From: Sphingomonas anseongensis
GTDB taxonomy: Bacteria > Pseudomonadota > Alphaproteobacteria > Sphingomonadales > Sphingomonadaceae
Length of the DNA stretch: 64,000 bases
Assembly (NCBI RefSeq): GCF_023516495.1
Contig: NZ_JAMGBC010000001.1
Coordinates: 62,001 to 126,000, forward strand
Direction: 5' to 3'
In this document: piece after piece, positions 53,534-63,118 of the stretch
How the letters are laid out: each line of letters opens with the position of its first letter
How positions within the stretch are numbered: the first letter of the stretch is position 1
Notes under the pieces: generated by a model
Databases searched by the model: none
The model's input: the letters and a program-made list of their open reading frames with translations, nothing else
What the model was told of the DNA's origin: nothing
Program-made: the position numbers and the translations under genes

Positions 53534-54424
53534 ATGACTCGCCTTCTATTGCTTTCGGCGGCCCTGTTCGCCGCTGTACCCGTCGCCGCACAAAACCAGC
53601 CGCAGGCCGCGCCCGAGGCGAGCGCGGACGCGCCGGCAGCCAACCCGCAGCTGAAGACGCTTCTCGAAAATTGCGACGCACATAAATTCGAGACCATGGT
53701 CGACACGGTCCTCGACGGACAACCGCACCGGTCGAAGGTCAAAATGTGCGGGAAAGAGGGGCAGACGGACTCCGACTGGATCCAGACTCTCGAGGACGCC
53801 ATCGCCAAGCTCGAATCGAACAAGGAGATGGAGCCGGCGGTTCGCCAACAAGTCGTCACCGCGGTGAAAGCCGAGGTCGCAAGGCTGAAGGGGGCAAGCA
53901 CGGGCGTCGCTCCGAGCGAGTTTTCACTGACGCCTCGGCAGCGGGCGACGCAGGCGCCGATTTCCGACGATTACACAGTGCTTCCGGCGATTCCGCCGCG
54001 AAAATCGCCGCAGGCGCCTGCATCCAATGCGGACGTGGGAACGGCAGGCTCCACGGTTGCAAGCGCCGCTCCGCCGGCAAAGGTTGTAATGCCGCCTTTG
54101 GTGCCCGTGGCCAAGCCGCGCCTCACCATCTCCTGCATAGATCCGCAATATCCCGGAGGTGCCGATTGCGTCTCGCTGAGCCGCGACACCGTCCTCAACG
54201 TCAGGGCGGGCGAAGCCTTGCCCGCCGGAGTGTTGCTTCGCTTCCTTCGCAATGGCCAGGCGCGAGGCGAGATCGCTCTTGGCGCAATGCGCAACGGCCG
54301 TTCGGTCAACTTCTCGCTGCCGAGGGAAGTCTGCGCCGGCGTCGTCAGCGCCGAGGTCGAGATGGTCGTGGTCCGCTCCGGCCAGTCTGTCGAGCGCCGC
54401 GGGCCCTTCCTCCTACGCTGCTGA
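53534..54424 (+). CDS. secreted protein of unknown function (296 aa)
   Basis: A 296-residue exported protein with signal MTRLLLLSAALFAAVPVAAQ. An N-terminal helical part contains NCDAHKFETMVDTVLDG and KMCGKEGQTDSDWIQTLEDA; a Pro/Ala linker (about 130-185) leads to a C-terminal beta-like part PRLTISCIDPQYPGGADCVSL..GPFLLRC with four cysteines. No catalytic motif was found. It lies in front of the MBL hydrolase, four bases from it. Function unknown. Confidence 0.72.
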   Translation: MTRLLLLSAALFAAVPVAAQNQPQAAPEASADAPAANPQLKTLLENCDAHKFETMVDTVLDGQPHRSKVKMCGKEGQTDSDWIQTLEDAIAKLESNKEMEPAVRQQVVTAVKAEVARLKGASTGVAPSEFSLTPRQRATQAPISDDYTVLPAIPPRKSPQAPASNADVGTAGSTVASAAPPAKVVMPPLVPVAKPRLTISCIDPQYPGGADCVSLSRDTVLNVRAGEALPAGVLLRFLRNGQARGEIALGAMRNGRSVNFSLPREVCAGVVSAEVEMVVVRSGQSVERRGPFLLRC

Positions 54425-54428
54425 TGCG

Positions 54429-55292
54429 GTGAGCGCTCAATACGAAGCGCTGGAGGAATTGGAGCCCGGAATCGCGCGCGTCCTCGCGCACAACCCGTCA
54501 GCCTTCACTTATTACGGTACGCAGACCTACGTCGTCGGCTCCAGGGAAGTCGCGGTCATCGACCCCGGCCCCGACAATCCGGAGCATATCGACTCGCTGG
54601 TCGAAGCAGTGGGTCCGCGCAAGCTCGTCGCGATCCTGTGCACGCACACCCACCGGGACCATAGCCCGGCCGCGGCTCCGCTGGCTGAAAGGACGGGCGC
54701 TCCGGTCATCGGCTGTGCGCCGCTCGCGCTGGAGACGGTGGGCCCCCGCGCGGACGCCTCTTTCGACGGCGATTATTCACCCGACCGGGTGCTTGGCGAC
54801 GGCGAAAGCATCAGCATCGACGGGCGGCCCCTGACCGCGGTCTCGACACCCGGCCACACCTCCAATCACCTGTGCTTCGCTTACGGTGACGCGCTGTTCA
54901 CGGGAGACCATGTGATGGGCTGGTCGACGACGGTCGTCTTCCCGCCCGACGGCGACATGGCGGCCTACATGGCCAGCCTCCACAAGCTGAGGAAGCGCAA
55001 CGACCGGATCTACTTCCCCGCCCACGGCCCGCCGGTGACGAACCCGCAGCAATATGTCCGCCACCTCGCCGGCCATCGGATGCAGCGAGAGCGACAGATC
55101 CTGAAGCTGGTCAACCACCGGCCGCTCGACATCCCCGAGATCGTCGCAAGCGCCTATCCGGGGCTGGACCCGCGGCTGACGACCGCTGCTGGAGGTTCGG
55201 TTTACGCACATCTTCTGGACCTTGAGCGCCGGAGGCTCGTTTCCCGTAGTGGAGACATATGGACAGGGACCGGATCCGCCTCCCGCTCCTGA
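54429..55292 (+). CDS. MBL-fold metallo-hydrolase (LACTB2/YflN-like)
   Basis: A 287-residue metallo-beta-lactamase-fold enzyme. The zinc motif is CTHTHRDHSPAA, with later His in TPGHTSNH and Asp in FTGDHVM, and the C-terminal His PAHGP. The C-terminal winged-helix-like part (LDIPEIVASAYPGL.. VYAHLLDLERRRLVS) is that of the LACTB2-type group. GTG 54429 is preferred because it precedes the family start. The gene overlaps the DUF4230 gene by 34 bases. Confidence 0.9.
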   Translation: MSAQYEALEELEPGIARVLAHNPSAFTYYGTQTYVVGSREVAVIDPGPDNPEHIDSLVEAVGPRKLVAILCTHTHRDHSPAAAPLAERTGAPVIGCAPLALETVGPRADASFDGDYSPDRVLGDGESISIDGRPLTAVSTPGHTSNHLCFAYGDALFTGDHVMGWSTTVVFPPDGDMAAYMASLHKLRKRNDRIYFPAHGPPVTNPQQYVRHLAGHRMQRERQILKLVNHRPLDIPEIVASAYPGLDPRLTTAAGGSVYAHLLDLERRRLVSRSGDIWTGTGSASRS

Positions 55293-55975
55293 TCGGGGCG
55301 GTCGTTATTGCGCTTCTGCTCGGGCTCGCGCTCGGCGGGGCGGGGCTGCTCGGCGGCCTGTTCGGCGGCCCCGATGCGAAGTCGATCGCGACCTCCAGCC
55401 TGGAATCGATGCGGGCTCAGAACAAGCTCGACGTGTTCGTGGCGCGCTACGTGTCGGTCACGACTGCACGCGAATCGCGCCTCGGCTTCTCGACCGAGCG
55501 GACGCTGATCCTGCCGGGCGACGTTCGCTACGTGCTCGACCTGTCCAAGCTCCAGCAGGACGACGTGAAGTGGGACAAGGGATCGAGCACTTTGTCGGTC
55601 CGGCTTCCGGACGTTCAGATCGCGGGCCCGGACGTCGACCTTGCCCATGCCCGCGAATATGGCTCCGGCGGGCTTCTGGCCGCCTTCACCAATGCCGAGC
55701 AGGGGCTGGACCAGGCGAACCGCGCCAAGGCCGTCGCCGACCTTCGCAAGCAAGCGATGGGCGAAGTGCCCATGCGGCTGGCTCGCCAGGCCGCGCGCCA
55801 GGCGGTCGAACGAAGCTTCGCAATGCCGCTGAAGGCCGCCGGCTTCGAAGAGGCGAAAGTCGTCGCCCGCTTCGCCGGCGAGGCAACCGACACTAGCCAG
55901 TGGGACGTGTCGACCTCATATGAGAATGCAGTGAAGGAAGCGGAGCGGCGCGAGGCCGCCCAAGGACAGAAGTGA
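55259..55975 (+). CDS. DUF4230 membrane-anchored protein
   Basis: A 238-residue protein with an N-terminal helix (LPLLIGAVVIALLLGLALGGAGLL) and a cytoplasmic or periplasmic rest. It contains VARYVSVTTARESRLGFSTERTLILPGDVRYVLDLSKL, typical of DUF4230. Function unknown. It overlaps the MBL gene by 34 bases at its start and nadA by four bases at its end. Confidence 0.88.
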   Translation: MDRDRIRLPLLIGAVVIALLLGLALGGAGLLGGLFGGPDAKSIATSSLESMRAQNKLDVFVARYVSVTTARESRLGFSTERTLILPGDVRYVLDLSKLQQDDVKWDKGSSTLSVRLPDVQIAGPDVDLAHAREYGSGGLLAAFTNAEQGLDQANRAKAVADLRKQAMGEVPMRLARQAARQAVERSFAMPLKAAGFEEAKVVARFAGEATDTSQWDVSTSYENAVKEAERREAAQGQK

Positions 55976-57021
55976 CGGTACAATCGGAATCGTTGAAGGG
56001 CGTCGACCTGCTGGCCGAAATCCAGCGCCTGAAGCGCGAGCGCAACGCGGTCATCCTCGCCCATTATTACCAAAAGCCGGAGATCCAGGACCTGGCCGAT
56101 TTCGTCGGCGACAGCCTCGACCTATCGCGCAAGGCGGCCGCGACCGACGCCGAAGTGATCGCCTTTTGCGGAGTCCGCTTCATGGCCGAGACGGCGAAGA
56201 TCCTGTCGCCGGAAAAGACCGTGATCCTTCCCGACATGGAGGCCGGCTGCTCGCTTGAGGATAGCTGTCCGCCGGACCAGTTCGCCGCGTTCCGGAAGGC
56301 GCACCCGGACCATATCGCGCTCACCTACATCAATTGCTCGGCGGCGGTGAAAGCGCTCAGCGACATCATCGTCACGAGCAGCAGCGCGCAGACCATCCTC
56401 GACCAGATTCCGCTCGACCAGAAGATCATCTTCGGGCCTGACCGGCACTTGGGGGGCTACCTCGCCCGGAAGACCGGACGGGACATGCTTCTGTGGCCGG
56501 GCATTTGCATCGTCCACCAGGCGTTCAGCGAGACCGAGCTGCTGAAGCTCAAAGCGGAGCATCCAGGCGCTCCAGTGGCGGCCCATCCCGAATGCCCGCC
56601 GCACATCGTCGAGCATGCCGATCTCGTCGGTTCGACGAGGGCGATCCTGGAGTTCGCGCTGAGTTCGCCGGCCGACACGATCCTGGTGGCGACAGAGCCG
56701 CACATCATCCACCAGATGGAAAAAGCGGCGCCGAACAAGAGGTTCATCGGCGTCCCTGGCGGCGACGGGAACTGCAACTGCAACATGTGCCCGTACATGG
56801 CACTCAACACACTCGAGAAGCTCTACGTGGCGCTCCGCGACCTGCAGCCGAGGATCGAACTGTCGCCCGAGGTGATGAAGGCTGCACGCGTTCCGCTTGA
56901 GCGGATGCTGGAAATGGCCGGCGGCACCGTCGGCAAGGGCGACGTTGGAAAGCCGATAGTCGAAGACGCGGACGGCGGAGTCCCGCCGGAAGATATCGAC
57001 CGCTCGATCAGCGGCGACTGA
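55972..57021 (+). CDS. nadA: quinolinate synthase
   Basis: A 349-residue NadA of de novo NAD synthesis, making quinolinate from iminoaspartate and DHAP with a [4Fe-4S] cluster. N-terminal VILAHYYQKPEIQDLADFVGDSLDLSRKAA; cluster Cys candidates are in GCSLEDSCPP, AHPECPPH and GNCNCNMCPYMALNT. GTG 55972 overlaps the DUF4230 stop (GTGA). NadB and NadC are not adjacent in this window. Confidence 0.95.
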   Translation: MTVQSESLKGVDLLAEIQRLKRERNAVILAHYYQKPEIQDLADFVGDSLDLSRKAAATDAEVIAFCGVRFMAETAKILSPEKTVILPDMEAGCSLEDSCPPDQFAAFRKAHPDHIALTYINCSAAVKALSDIIVTSSSAQTILDQIPLDQKIIFGPDRHLGGYLARKTGRDMLLWPGICIVHQAFSETELLKLKAEHPGAPVAAHPECPPHIVEHADLVGSTRAILEFALSSPADTILVATEPHIIHQMEKAAPNKRFIGVPGGDGNCNCNMCPYMALNTLEKLYVALRDLQPRIELSPEVMKAARVPLERMLEMAGGTVGKGDVGKPIVEDADGGVPPEDIDRSISGD

Positions 57022-57099
57022 TTCGCCGCCATTTGGAGGAGGGCAATCCGATCGAGCTGTGGGAACAGCCGAAGCCCTGAGGCACCGGCTCAACCCGAC

Positions 57100-57360
57100 T
57101 TAGCGAGCGCCGTTCGCCTGCGGAGCCGACTTCGCCGGAGGGGCGGGCACTTCGACAACACGACAGATTTTGGTCGTCGGAGCGAGGCGCGAGCCGATGC
57201 TGCGCTCTTCTTCGACGTTCTTGCATACGGTCTTCTTGACCGTCTTCGGCTTCTCGGCAGGAGCTGCCTGGGCCTGGTCTTGCGGTGCCGGCGCAATTTG
57301 CGCGGTTGCCGGTGCGGCGAAGAGTCCGAACGCAGCCAGGCTTACTAACAGCTTTTGCAT
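57100..57360 (-). CDS. small secreted protein with two cysteines (86 aa)
   Basis: An 86-residue exported protein: signal MQKLLVSLAAFGLFAAPATA, a Pro/Ala/Gln linker, then KPKTVKKTVCKNVEEERSIG..TTKICRVVEVPAP with two Cys 21 apart, likely a disulphide. Similar small proteins are common in sphingomonads with unknown function. It stands alone between nadA (convergent) and the DUF4112 unit. Confidence 0.72.
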   Translation of the reverse strand: MQKLLVSLAAFGLFAAPATAQIAPAPQDQAQAAPAEKPKTVKKTVCKNVEEERSIGSRLAPTTKICRVVEVPAPPAKSAPQANGAR

Positions 57361-57449
57361 AATCGCTCCTGTGGGGAAGTAGGTGCGCCGTAGTCCGCTG
57401 ACCGACGACAGGAAAGTGCTTTTTCGACGAGCGGCCGTGAACGGAAGAT

Positions 57450-57878
57450 TTACGGCCTCTCGATGGCGGTCGGGATGTCCACAGTGGCGCCTGCGGGATG
57501 CTTCCTGTCCAGGTGCCGCTTGATGATCCGAAGGTTCCTGGTGTTGGACAGGAAGAAGAAGTCGGGGATCGCGCCAACCAGCGGGATCATTCCAAGCAAC
57601 CAGTCAACTCCGATATTCCCGCCCATCCTCGCCATGTGCCACTTGGACATTCCAAGATTGCGCGCCTCCCAGGCAAGATAGGCGCCGATGACGGCGGCTG
57701 CTGTCGGGCCCGCAACGGGTATGAAATCGAGAATGACGTCGAGCCCCACGGGACGGTTGATGCCGGGTATGACGACGATCCGCTCCATGAGCTTCTCGAG
57801 CGCTTCGACGCGCTGGCGAACCGATGCAGCATCGTTGCCGAGTGGCAGGCGCGTTCGCAGATTGCTTCCAGTCGCCAT
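57450..57878 (-). CDS. DUF4112 membrane protein
   Basis: A 142-residue protein with two hydrophobic stretches (LDVILDFIPVAGPTAAAVIGAYLAW, VDWLLGMIPLVGAIPDFFFL) and the DUF4112 pattern VIPGINRPVGLDVILDF.. NTRNLRIIKRHL. Role unknown. ATG 57878 shares one base with the stop of the substrate-binding gene (TGATG), so it is coupled to it. Confidence 0.9.
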   Translation of the reverse strand: MATGSNLRTRLPLGNDAASVRQRVEALEKLMERIVVIPGINRPVGLDVILDFIPVAGPTAAAVIGAYLAWEARNLGMSKWHMARMGGNIGVDWLLGMIPLVGAIPDFFFLSNTRNLRIIKRHLDRKHPAGATVDIPTAIERP

Positions 57879-59359
57879 CAATCGCCGGTTCGATCCAATC
57901 GTTGTTCCAGGTCGATCAGCGTATGGATCGCGAAGCGGTTCCCCGCGAACCCTGCAATCCTGCTGGAAACCAGCGACCAGCGAATCGGCGCGGCGATCGG
58001 GATGAACAGCTGCTGGTCGTCGATCTCGCGGGCGGCCTGTTCGAAGAGGGCGCTTCTCTGTGCGAGAACGGCGGTGTCCCGGGCGGCTTCGAGCAGCTCG
58101 TCCAGGTGATCGTCGCAGATCCTCGCCTGTGCGCAGCGGAATCGGCGGACGAACCAGTTTGCCGACGTTGACGGCGCGACCTCGTCGATCAGCCTGAGGT
58201 CGGCAACTTCGCCGGCCGCTGAGCGCCGGACCGTGAGCCCGATGGCCCCCCAGTCGTTGACGAGCCGCCTGAACAAGAGGTCGGCGCCCGGGCCGATTGG
58301 AAGAGCGACCGTGATCGTCGGCGCCTCCTGTCCGGCAAACAGGCGCCTGGCGGTAGCGGCGAGCGCTGCCCTGCGGTCGGCAATCGGCGCCGCGGCCCAT
58401 GCCGGGGGCGCGGGATCGGGTATGTTGTCGAGGCCAGGTTCGAGCACCGTCGCCCGCGGCACCAGGCCGGGCACCGACAGCGCCGCCACCAACGCATCGC
58501 GGTCAATTGCCTGGCTCAGAAGCCGCCGCACGTCGGGGTCGGAAATAATCTTGCTGTCGCGCCCGGGGGCAAGGCCGAACAGGCCCGAGGCCGGATCGAA
58601 CTGCAGAGCCCGTCTGGGAAGGCTCGCTTCACGAGCGAAAGGCAAGTCGACGAACGTTCCTCCAAGCACGAGGTCCGTTTCGCCGGCGGCGAACATGCGC
58701 ACCGCATCTTGGGCGTTGGATGAGCCCAGCTCGAGCCGGTCGCGCCGGGGCTGTTCCTCATCGGGTGTCTCGACGTCACGGACAAGCATCAAGTTTTTTC
58801 CCGAAGCCTTGGGCCGCTCGATCGTAAACGGCCCGGAGCCGCCGCCGTACACCATCGCCATCTGCGGCTGCGCGAGGAGCTGGAGGAGGTGGGGGCGTGG
58901 CTGCTTCAGACGGATTTCAAGAACCCTGTCCGTCATCGCCACCACGTCTTCGACCGCGCCGAAGGAATCCTTTATCGGGTTTCGGCTGGGCGGACCGATC
59001 AGCCGCTTCAGCGTCTGCGCGACCTGCTGAGCGGTAACTCTCCGCCCGTCGGACCAATGCGTATTGGCGAGGCGGAAGATGTAGCTCAGACCGTCGTCGC
59101 TGACGTTCCAGGTTTCCGCAAGGCCGGGCTCGACCTGTCCGTGAGCGTCGAAGCGCACCAACCCTTGAGCCACATTGGCGAGAAGGACCGAATCGCTTTG
59201 GCTCGGGGCGACACGCTGGGGATCCGCCAGGCGGGGCTGGCCTCCGATGACGAGGACCTGCAGGACGCCTTGCGACTTGCGTTCGCATCCGCCGACCGAA
59301 GCGGCGGCTACGGCTGCCATGGCCATCAGGAAGCAGCGGCGCAGGAGGGATATCCGCAT
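57878..59359 (-). CDS. ABC transporter substrate-binding lipoprotein, oligopeptide type (SBP_bac_5)
   Basis: A 493-residue exported binding protein. ATG 59359 gives a lipoprotein-type signal ending ..SVGGC. The N-terminal part has NVAQGLVRFDAHGQVEPGLAETWNVSDDGLSYIFRLANTHWSDGRRVTAQQV, typical of family 5 peptide-binding proteins. No permease or ATPase gene adjoins it, so it may use a distant transporter or have become a sensor. A longer in-frame start (59416) would add a hydrophobic leader. Followed by DUF4112, with a one-base overlap. Confidence 0.85.
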   Translation of the reverse strand: MRISLLRRCFLMAMAAVAAASVGGCERKSQGVLQVLVIGGQPRLADPQRVAPSQSDSVLLANVAQGLVRFDAHGQVEPGLAETWNVSDDGLSYIFRLANTHWSDGRRVTAQQVAQTLKRLIGPPSRNPIKDSFGAVEDVVAMTDRVLEIRLKQPRPHLLQLLAQPQMAMVYGGGSGPFTIERPKASGKNLMLVRDVETPDEEQPRRDRLELGSSNAQDAVRMFAAGETDLVLGGTFVDLPFAREASLPRRALQFDPASGLFGLAPGRDSKIISDPDVRRLLSQAIDRDALVAALSVPGLVPRATVLEPGLDNIPDPAPPAWAAAPIADRRAALAATARRLFAGQEAPTITVALPIGPGADLLFRRLVNDWGAIGLTVRRSAAGEVADLRLIDEVAPSTSANWFVRRFRCAQARICDDHLDELLEAARDTAVLAQRSALFEQAAREIDDQQLFIPIAAPIRWSLVSSRIAGFAGNRFAIHTLIDLEQRLDRTGD

Positions 59360-59470
59360 GTGCGCGACCAATAAAGGCAACGCCAGGTTCAGCAACCATC
59401 TGGCGTAATGGTGCACACTGTTTTACCGGAGTAAGGCAGTGGCGCTGCGGGAGGGAAGTCGATCCACCGG

Positions 59471-61486
59471 ATGACTGATTACGAGTCGATCTGGAGCCGT
59501 GGCGGCGTAAACGTTGAGGATCTTCCCGATCCTTTCGCGCCGGCTCAGCCGCCGCCCGACGCCGCTCCAGGCTCCGAGGAGCCGGAGGAGCAGAAGCCGA
59601 GGTCGCGCTGGCGCCGGACGAAGATCATCGTCGGCTCCGCCCTTTTAGTCATCCTGATCACCTTGCTTTGGCTGGTCTTCACCGCCCCGCTGTCACGGGC
59701 TCTGGAGCCGCTGCCGGATCCCGCGATGCTGTTCCTGTCGGCGGAAGGCCGGCCGATCGCCGAGCGCGGCGCGATGAAGGAAGCGCCGGTTGACGTCGCG
59801 AAGCTCAATCGCCTGACCCCGGCAGCATTCGTCTCCATCGAGGACCGGCGATTCTACCGGCATTGGGGAATCGATCCGCGCGGCATCGGCCGGGCAATGC
59901 TCGCCAACGTTCGGGCGGGCGGGGTCCGCGAGGGCGGAAGCACGATCACCCAGCAGCTCGCCAAGACGAGCTTCCTTTCCTCCGACCGAAGCATCAAGCG
60001 CAAGGCTCAGGAAGTGATAATCGCCTTCTGGCTGGAGGGCTGGCTGACCAAGGACGAGATCCTCTCCCGCTATCTCTCAAGCGTCTATTTCGGCGACGGG
60101 GTCTACGGGCTCCGGGCCGCCGCCCATCACTATTTCAACCGCGACCCGGAAAACCTGTCGCTGGCGCAGTCGGCGATGCTCGCCGGCTTGGTGCAGGCGC
60201 CATCGAGGCTCGCCCCGACGCGCCATTTGAAGGCTGCGCAGAACCGAAGCCGCCTAGTCCTCGCGACCATGGCGCAGACTGGCGCGATCAGCCGCCAGAA
60301 GGCGCGCACAGTGAAGCTCGCGCGGCCGGTCAGGCAGCGAAGCCCTCTCCCATCCGGTACCTATTTCACCGACTGGATGGCCCCACAGGCACAGGACGCG
60401 TTCGATGCGGAATTCGGCAAGGTGCGGGTGGAAACCACATTGGATGCCGATCTGCAGCGAATCGCCGTCCGCACGATCAGCCGAGCCGCCATCGGCGGCG
60501 CGCAAGCGGCGCTCGTCGCGATGCGTCCAGACGGCCGGGTCGTGGCGATGGTCGGCGGCAAGAGCTACGCCGACACGCCGTTCAATCGCGCAACCCAGGC
60601 GCGTCGTCAGCCCGGCTCCGCCTTCAAGCTATTCGTCTATCTCGCCGCGATGCGAGCCGGCTGGACACCGGACAGCATCATCGAGGATCGCCCGATCGCC
60701 ATCGACGGCTGGAGCCCGGGTAACAGCGATGGAATCTATCGCGGCAAAATTACTCTTCGCGAGGCGTTCGCCCGATCGAGCAACGCGGCAACTGTGCGCC
60801 TGTCGCAAAAAGTCGGCCGCCCAAGCGTCATCCGTGCGGCGCGCGACCTCGGCATCACCACTTCGCTGCCGGACAAGCCCAGCCTTGCCCTTGGTACGGG
60901 CGGCGTAAGCCTGCTGGAACTGACTTCCGCTTACGCGGCGATCCTATCCCGCCGCTACCCGGTCCGCGCCCGCGGACTGCCGCAGGAGCCGGAGGAGGGC
61001 GGCCTCTCGGCCTTCTTCTCGAGCAGGGGCTCGCTCGACGAGCGCAGCGAGCGCGCAGCCATGCTCGACCTCCTTTGGGCCGCAGCGAATACGGGCACCG
61101 GCAAGCGGGCGGCGCTGTGGGTCCCGACGTTCGGGAAGACCGGCACGACTCAGGATAATCGCGATGCGTTGTTCGTCGGTTTTGCGGGCGACCTTGTGGT
61201 CGGCGTCTGGGTTGGCCGCGACGACGACAAGTCTCTCGGCAAGATCAGCGGCGGCACGGTCCCGGCGCGCATCTGGCACGATTTCATGAGCTCCGCGGTT
61301 TCGATCGACGGGACCCGCGGTCCGGCGCTGCCCGCCGGCTATCGTGAACGGCCACGCCCGCAGCCCCAGCAGAAGCCAAAGCCGCCGGTTCGCCACCCCA
61401 GCCCGCTTCCGGAACAGTGGAGCGAAGATTCCAAGCCGCTTCGCGACATCGCCCGCGAGATCCAGAACGTCATCGAGGAACGCTGA
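59471..61486 (+). CDS. class A penicillin-binding protein (transglycosylase/transpeptidase)
   Basis: A 671-residue bifunctional PBP of PBP1 type. An acidic Pro-rich cytoplasmic tail precedes one anchor helix (VGSALLVILITLLWLVFTAP). The transglycosylase has SIEDRRFYRHWGIDP and EGGSTITQQLAKTSFLS; the transpeptidase has SxxK as PGSAFKLF, SxN as SSN (in ARSSNAATV) and KTGT as GKTGTTQD. It polymerises and cross-links peptidoglycan. It ends three bases from the convergent membrane protein gene and diverges from the SBP gene. Confidence 0.95.
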   Translation: MTDYESIWSRGGVNVEDLPDPFAPAQPPPDAAPGSEEPEEQKPRSRWRRTKIIVGSALLVILITLLWLVFTAPLSRALEPLPDPAMLFLSAEGRPIAERGAMKEAPVDVAKLNRLTPAAFVSIEDRRFYRHWGIDPRGIGRAMLANVRAGGVREGGSTITQQLAKTSFLSSDRSIKRKAQEVIIAFWLEGWLTKDEILSRYLSSVYFGDGVYGLRAAAHHYFNRDPENLSLAQSAMLAGLVQAPSRLAPTRHLKAAQNRSRLVLATMAQTGAISRQKARTVKLARPVRQRSPLPSGTYFTDWMAPQAQDAFDAEFGKVRVETTLDADLQRIAVRTISRAAIGGAQAALVAMRPDGRVVAMVGGKSYADTPFNRATQARRQPGSAFKLFVYLAAMRAGWTPDSIIEDRPIAIDGWSPGNSDGIYRGKITLREAFARSSNAATVRLSQKVGRPSVIRAARDLGITTSLPDKPSLALGTGGVSLLELTSAYAAILSRRYPVRARGLPQEPEEGGLSAFFSSRGSLDERSERAAMLDLLWAAANTGTGKRAALWVPTFGKTGTTQDNRDALFVGFAGDLVVGVWVGRDDDKSLGKISGGTVPARIWHDFMSSAVSIDGTRGPALPAGYRERPRPQPQQKPKPPVRHPSPLPEQWSEDSKPLRDIAREIQNVIEER

Positions 61487-61489
61487 GCT

Positions 61490-62899
61490 TCAGCGTTTCA
61501 GGCTTCGCCGTACCCAGACTTCGGTGTCTTTTGTCACAGCCGCGGGGCGGTAGGGGCTCATCGCCGCGGCGATCGAGGGCTCTCGCATCAAGGATTTCTT
61601 TGCAGCCCTGCTGACCAGAACTACGTCGGGCGAATGCGCAGCGACGTCCCTTCCGAACGAATCGACGTCTTCGCGGTACGCGTCGCGCGCGATCGGATCC
61701 TTTAGCCCGGCATGAGCCGCCCCGCTCGCGGTAAACAAGCCGGCCCGCGAGCCCACCCAGCGCCCGTCCACATTGCGTGTCACCGGGTGCCCGGTCGTCA
61801 GCTGCGGGCTGAGCGCGATCATCGAAGGCGTGGGCGGCGCGACTCGCTTGATCGCCGACGCGACCGCCGGGTCGGGAAGGATCACCCATTGGTACATCTG
61901 GCACGCGCCGACGAAGGCGAGCGCAAGAGAAACTGGGAGCCTGCGGCCGCGAACGACTCCGGGCAGGTCCAGCACCGCGGCCGCGGCGGCGAGCGCCAGC
62001 GCGGCTTCGGGAAGCAGGTGATTCGGATAATTCTTGGCTTGAGCAAAGGTGGCCAGCAGGAATCCGGCGGCGCCGAGGATCCATGACATCGCGAGCACCG
62101 GGACTTTGTCCGGCCGCAGCATCATCAACAGGCCGATGCAGATTGCCGGGTAGAAGGTCGGCGCCAGAAGCAGCTTCCACCAGCTTTCGTGCATCGGCCC
62201 GTACGTGTGGGCGATGACGGGAAGCCAGGCGAGATAGGCAGGAGCGAAGAGAAGGATCCCCGCCACATAGAGTGCGATCGCAAGCCCGCCCGCGATGAGC
62301 CCCGGAACCAATGGAGTGACCGACCGCCGCTTCCACGCTGTCCAGAGCGCCGGAATCGCCACAGCAAGCAGGAAGTAAGGCTTGATGATGACGATCAGGC
62401 CCGCAGCAAAGCCGCTCGCCGCAACGGCGCGACGGTTCAGGCGTCCGCCTTCAGCGATGACTGCGACCGCCGCGAGGACTGGAAGGGCGAGAAGCACTGC
62501 CGCATGCTCGCGCTGGGCGAAGAGCGCCATGGGAAGCACGAGCGCAATGAAGGGCAGGGCGCACGCCAGGAACGGGCGTGCCCTCGGCACATCGAGTCGC
62601 GATGCGATCCGCAAGGTTGTGAATGCGGACGCGAGCCCGCCCGCGACGAATCCGGCAGCGACGACCGCCTCCGGCCTGGTTCCAATGGTTTTAGCAAGCC
62701 AGACCAGAGGCAAATAGAGCCACACGGATGCCGGCGGATTGACCTCCAGGATATCGATGTAGAGCCGGTCCCCCGAAAGAACCCGCTCGCAAACCGTGAT
62801 CAGCCACGATACGTCGGCGTCGATCGGGATCCACAGCGTCTGGATGGCGATCGCGAGGGTGGCGGCGGCCAGAGCGGCGACCTTGGCCTCTATGCTCAT
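61490..62899 (-). CDS. multi-pass membrane protein, GT-C glycosyltransferase-like
   Basis: A membrane protein of about 469 residues with ten or so hydrophobic helices. The first large loop carries WIPIDADVSWLITVCERVLSGDRLYIDILEVNPPASVWLY, the acidic pattern of GT-C enzymes using polyprenyl-phosphate sugars. ATG 62899 (MSIEAKVAAL) is preferred; ATG 62959 would add 20 residues. The sugar and acceptor are unknown. A C-terminal soluble domain follows near residue 380. Convergent with the PBP. Confidence 0.8.
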   Translation of the reverse strand: MSIEAKVAALAAATLAIAIQTLWIPIDADVSWLITVCERVLSGDRLYIDILEVNPPASVWLYLPLVWLAKTIGTRPEAVVAAGFVAGGLASAFTTLRIASRLDVPRARPFLACALPFIALVLPMALFAQREHAAVLLALPVLAAVAVIAEGGRLNRRAVAASGFAAGLIVIIKPYFLLAVAIPALWTAWKRRSVTPLVPGLIAGGLAIALYVAGILLFAPAYLAWLPVIAHTYGPMHESWWKLLLAPTFYPAICIGLLMMLRPDKVPVLAMSWILGAAGFLLATFAQAKNYPNHLLPEAALALAAAAAVLDLPGVVRGRRLPVSLALAFVGACQMYQWVILPDPAVASAIKRVAPPTPSMIALSPQLTTGHPVTRNVDGRWVGSRAGLFTASGAAHAGLKDPIARDAYREDVDSFGRDVAAHSPDVVLVSRAAKKSLMREPSIAAAMSPYRPAAVTKDTEVWVRRSLKR

Positions 62900-63118
62900 C
62901 GGATTGCGCAGCGCCCTGGCTGACCCGATTGCGTCCGGCTCGATCGCGCACCCGTCCATGCGCAGCCGACTAGCGCCAAAACCTTAACGCATCGAAACCT
63001 GCTACTTTAAGAGTTTCTCAACTCCTTCGGTCCTAATCCTCTTCGCAACCTACGCAAAAGTAACAGCGCAGGTGGGGGAGCACGTCTCCCATTTAGTGGA
63101 GCCTACAGGAGACCGGAC

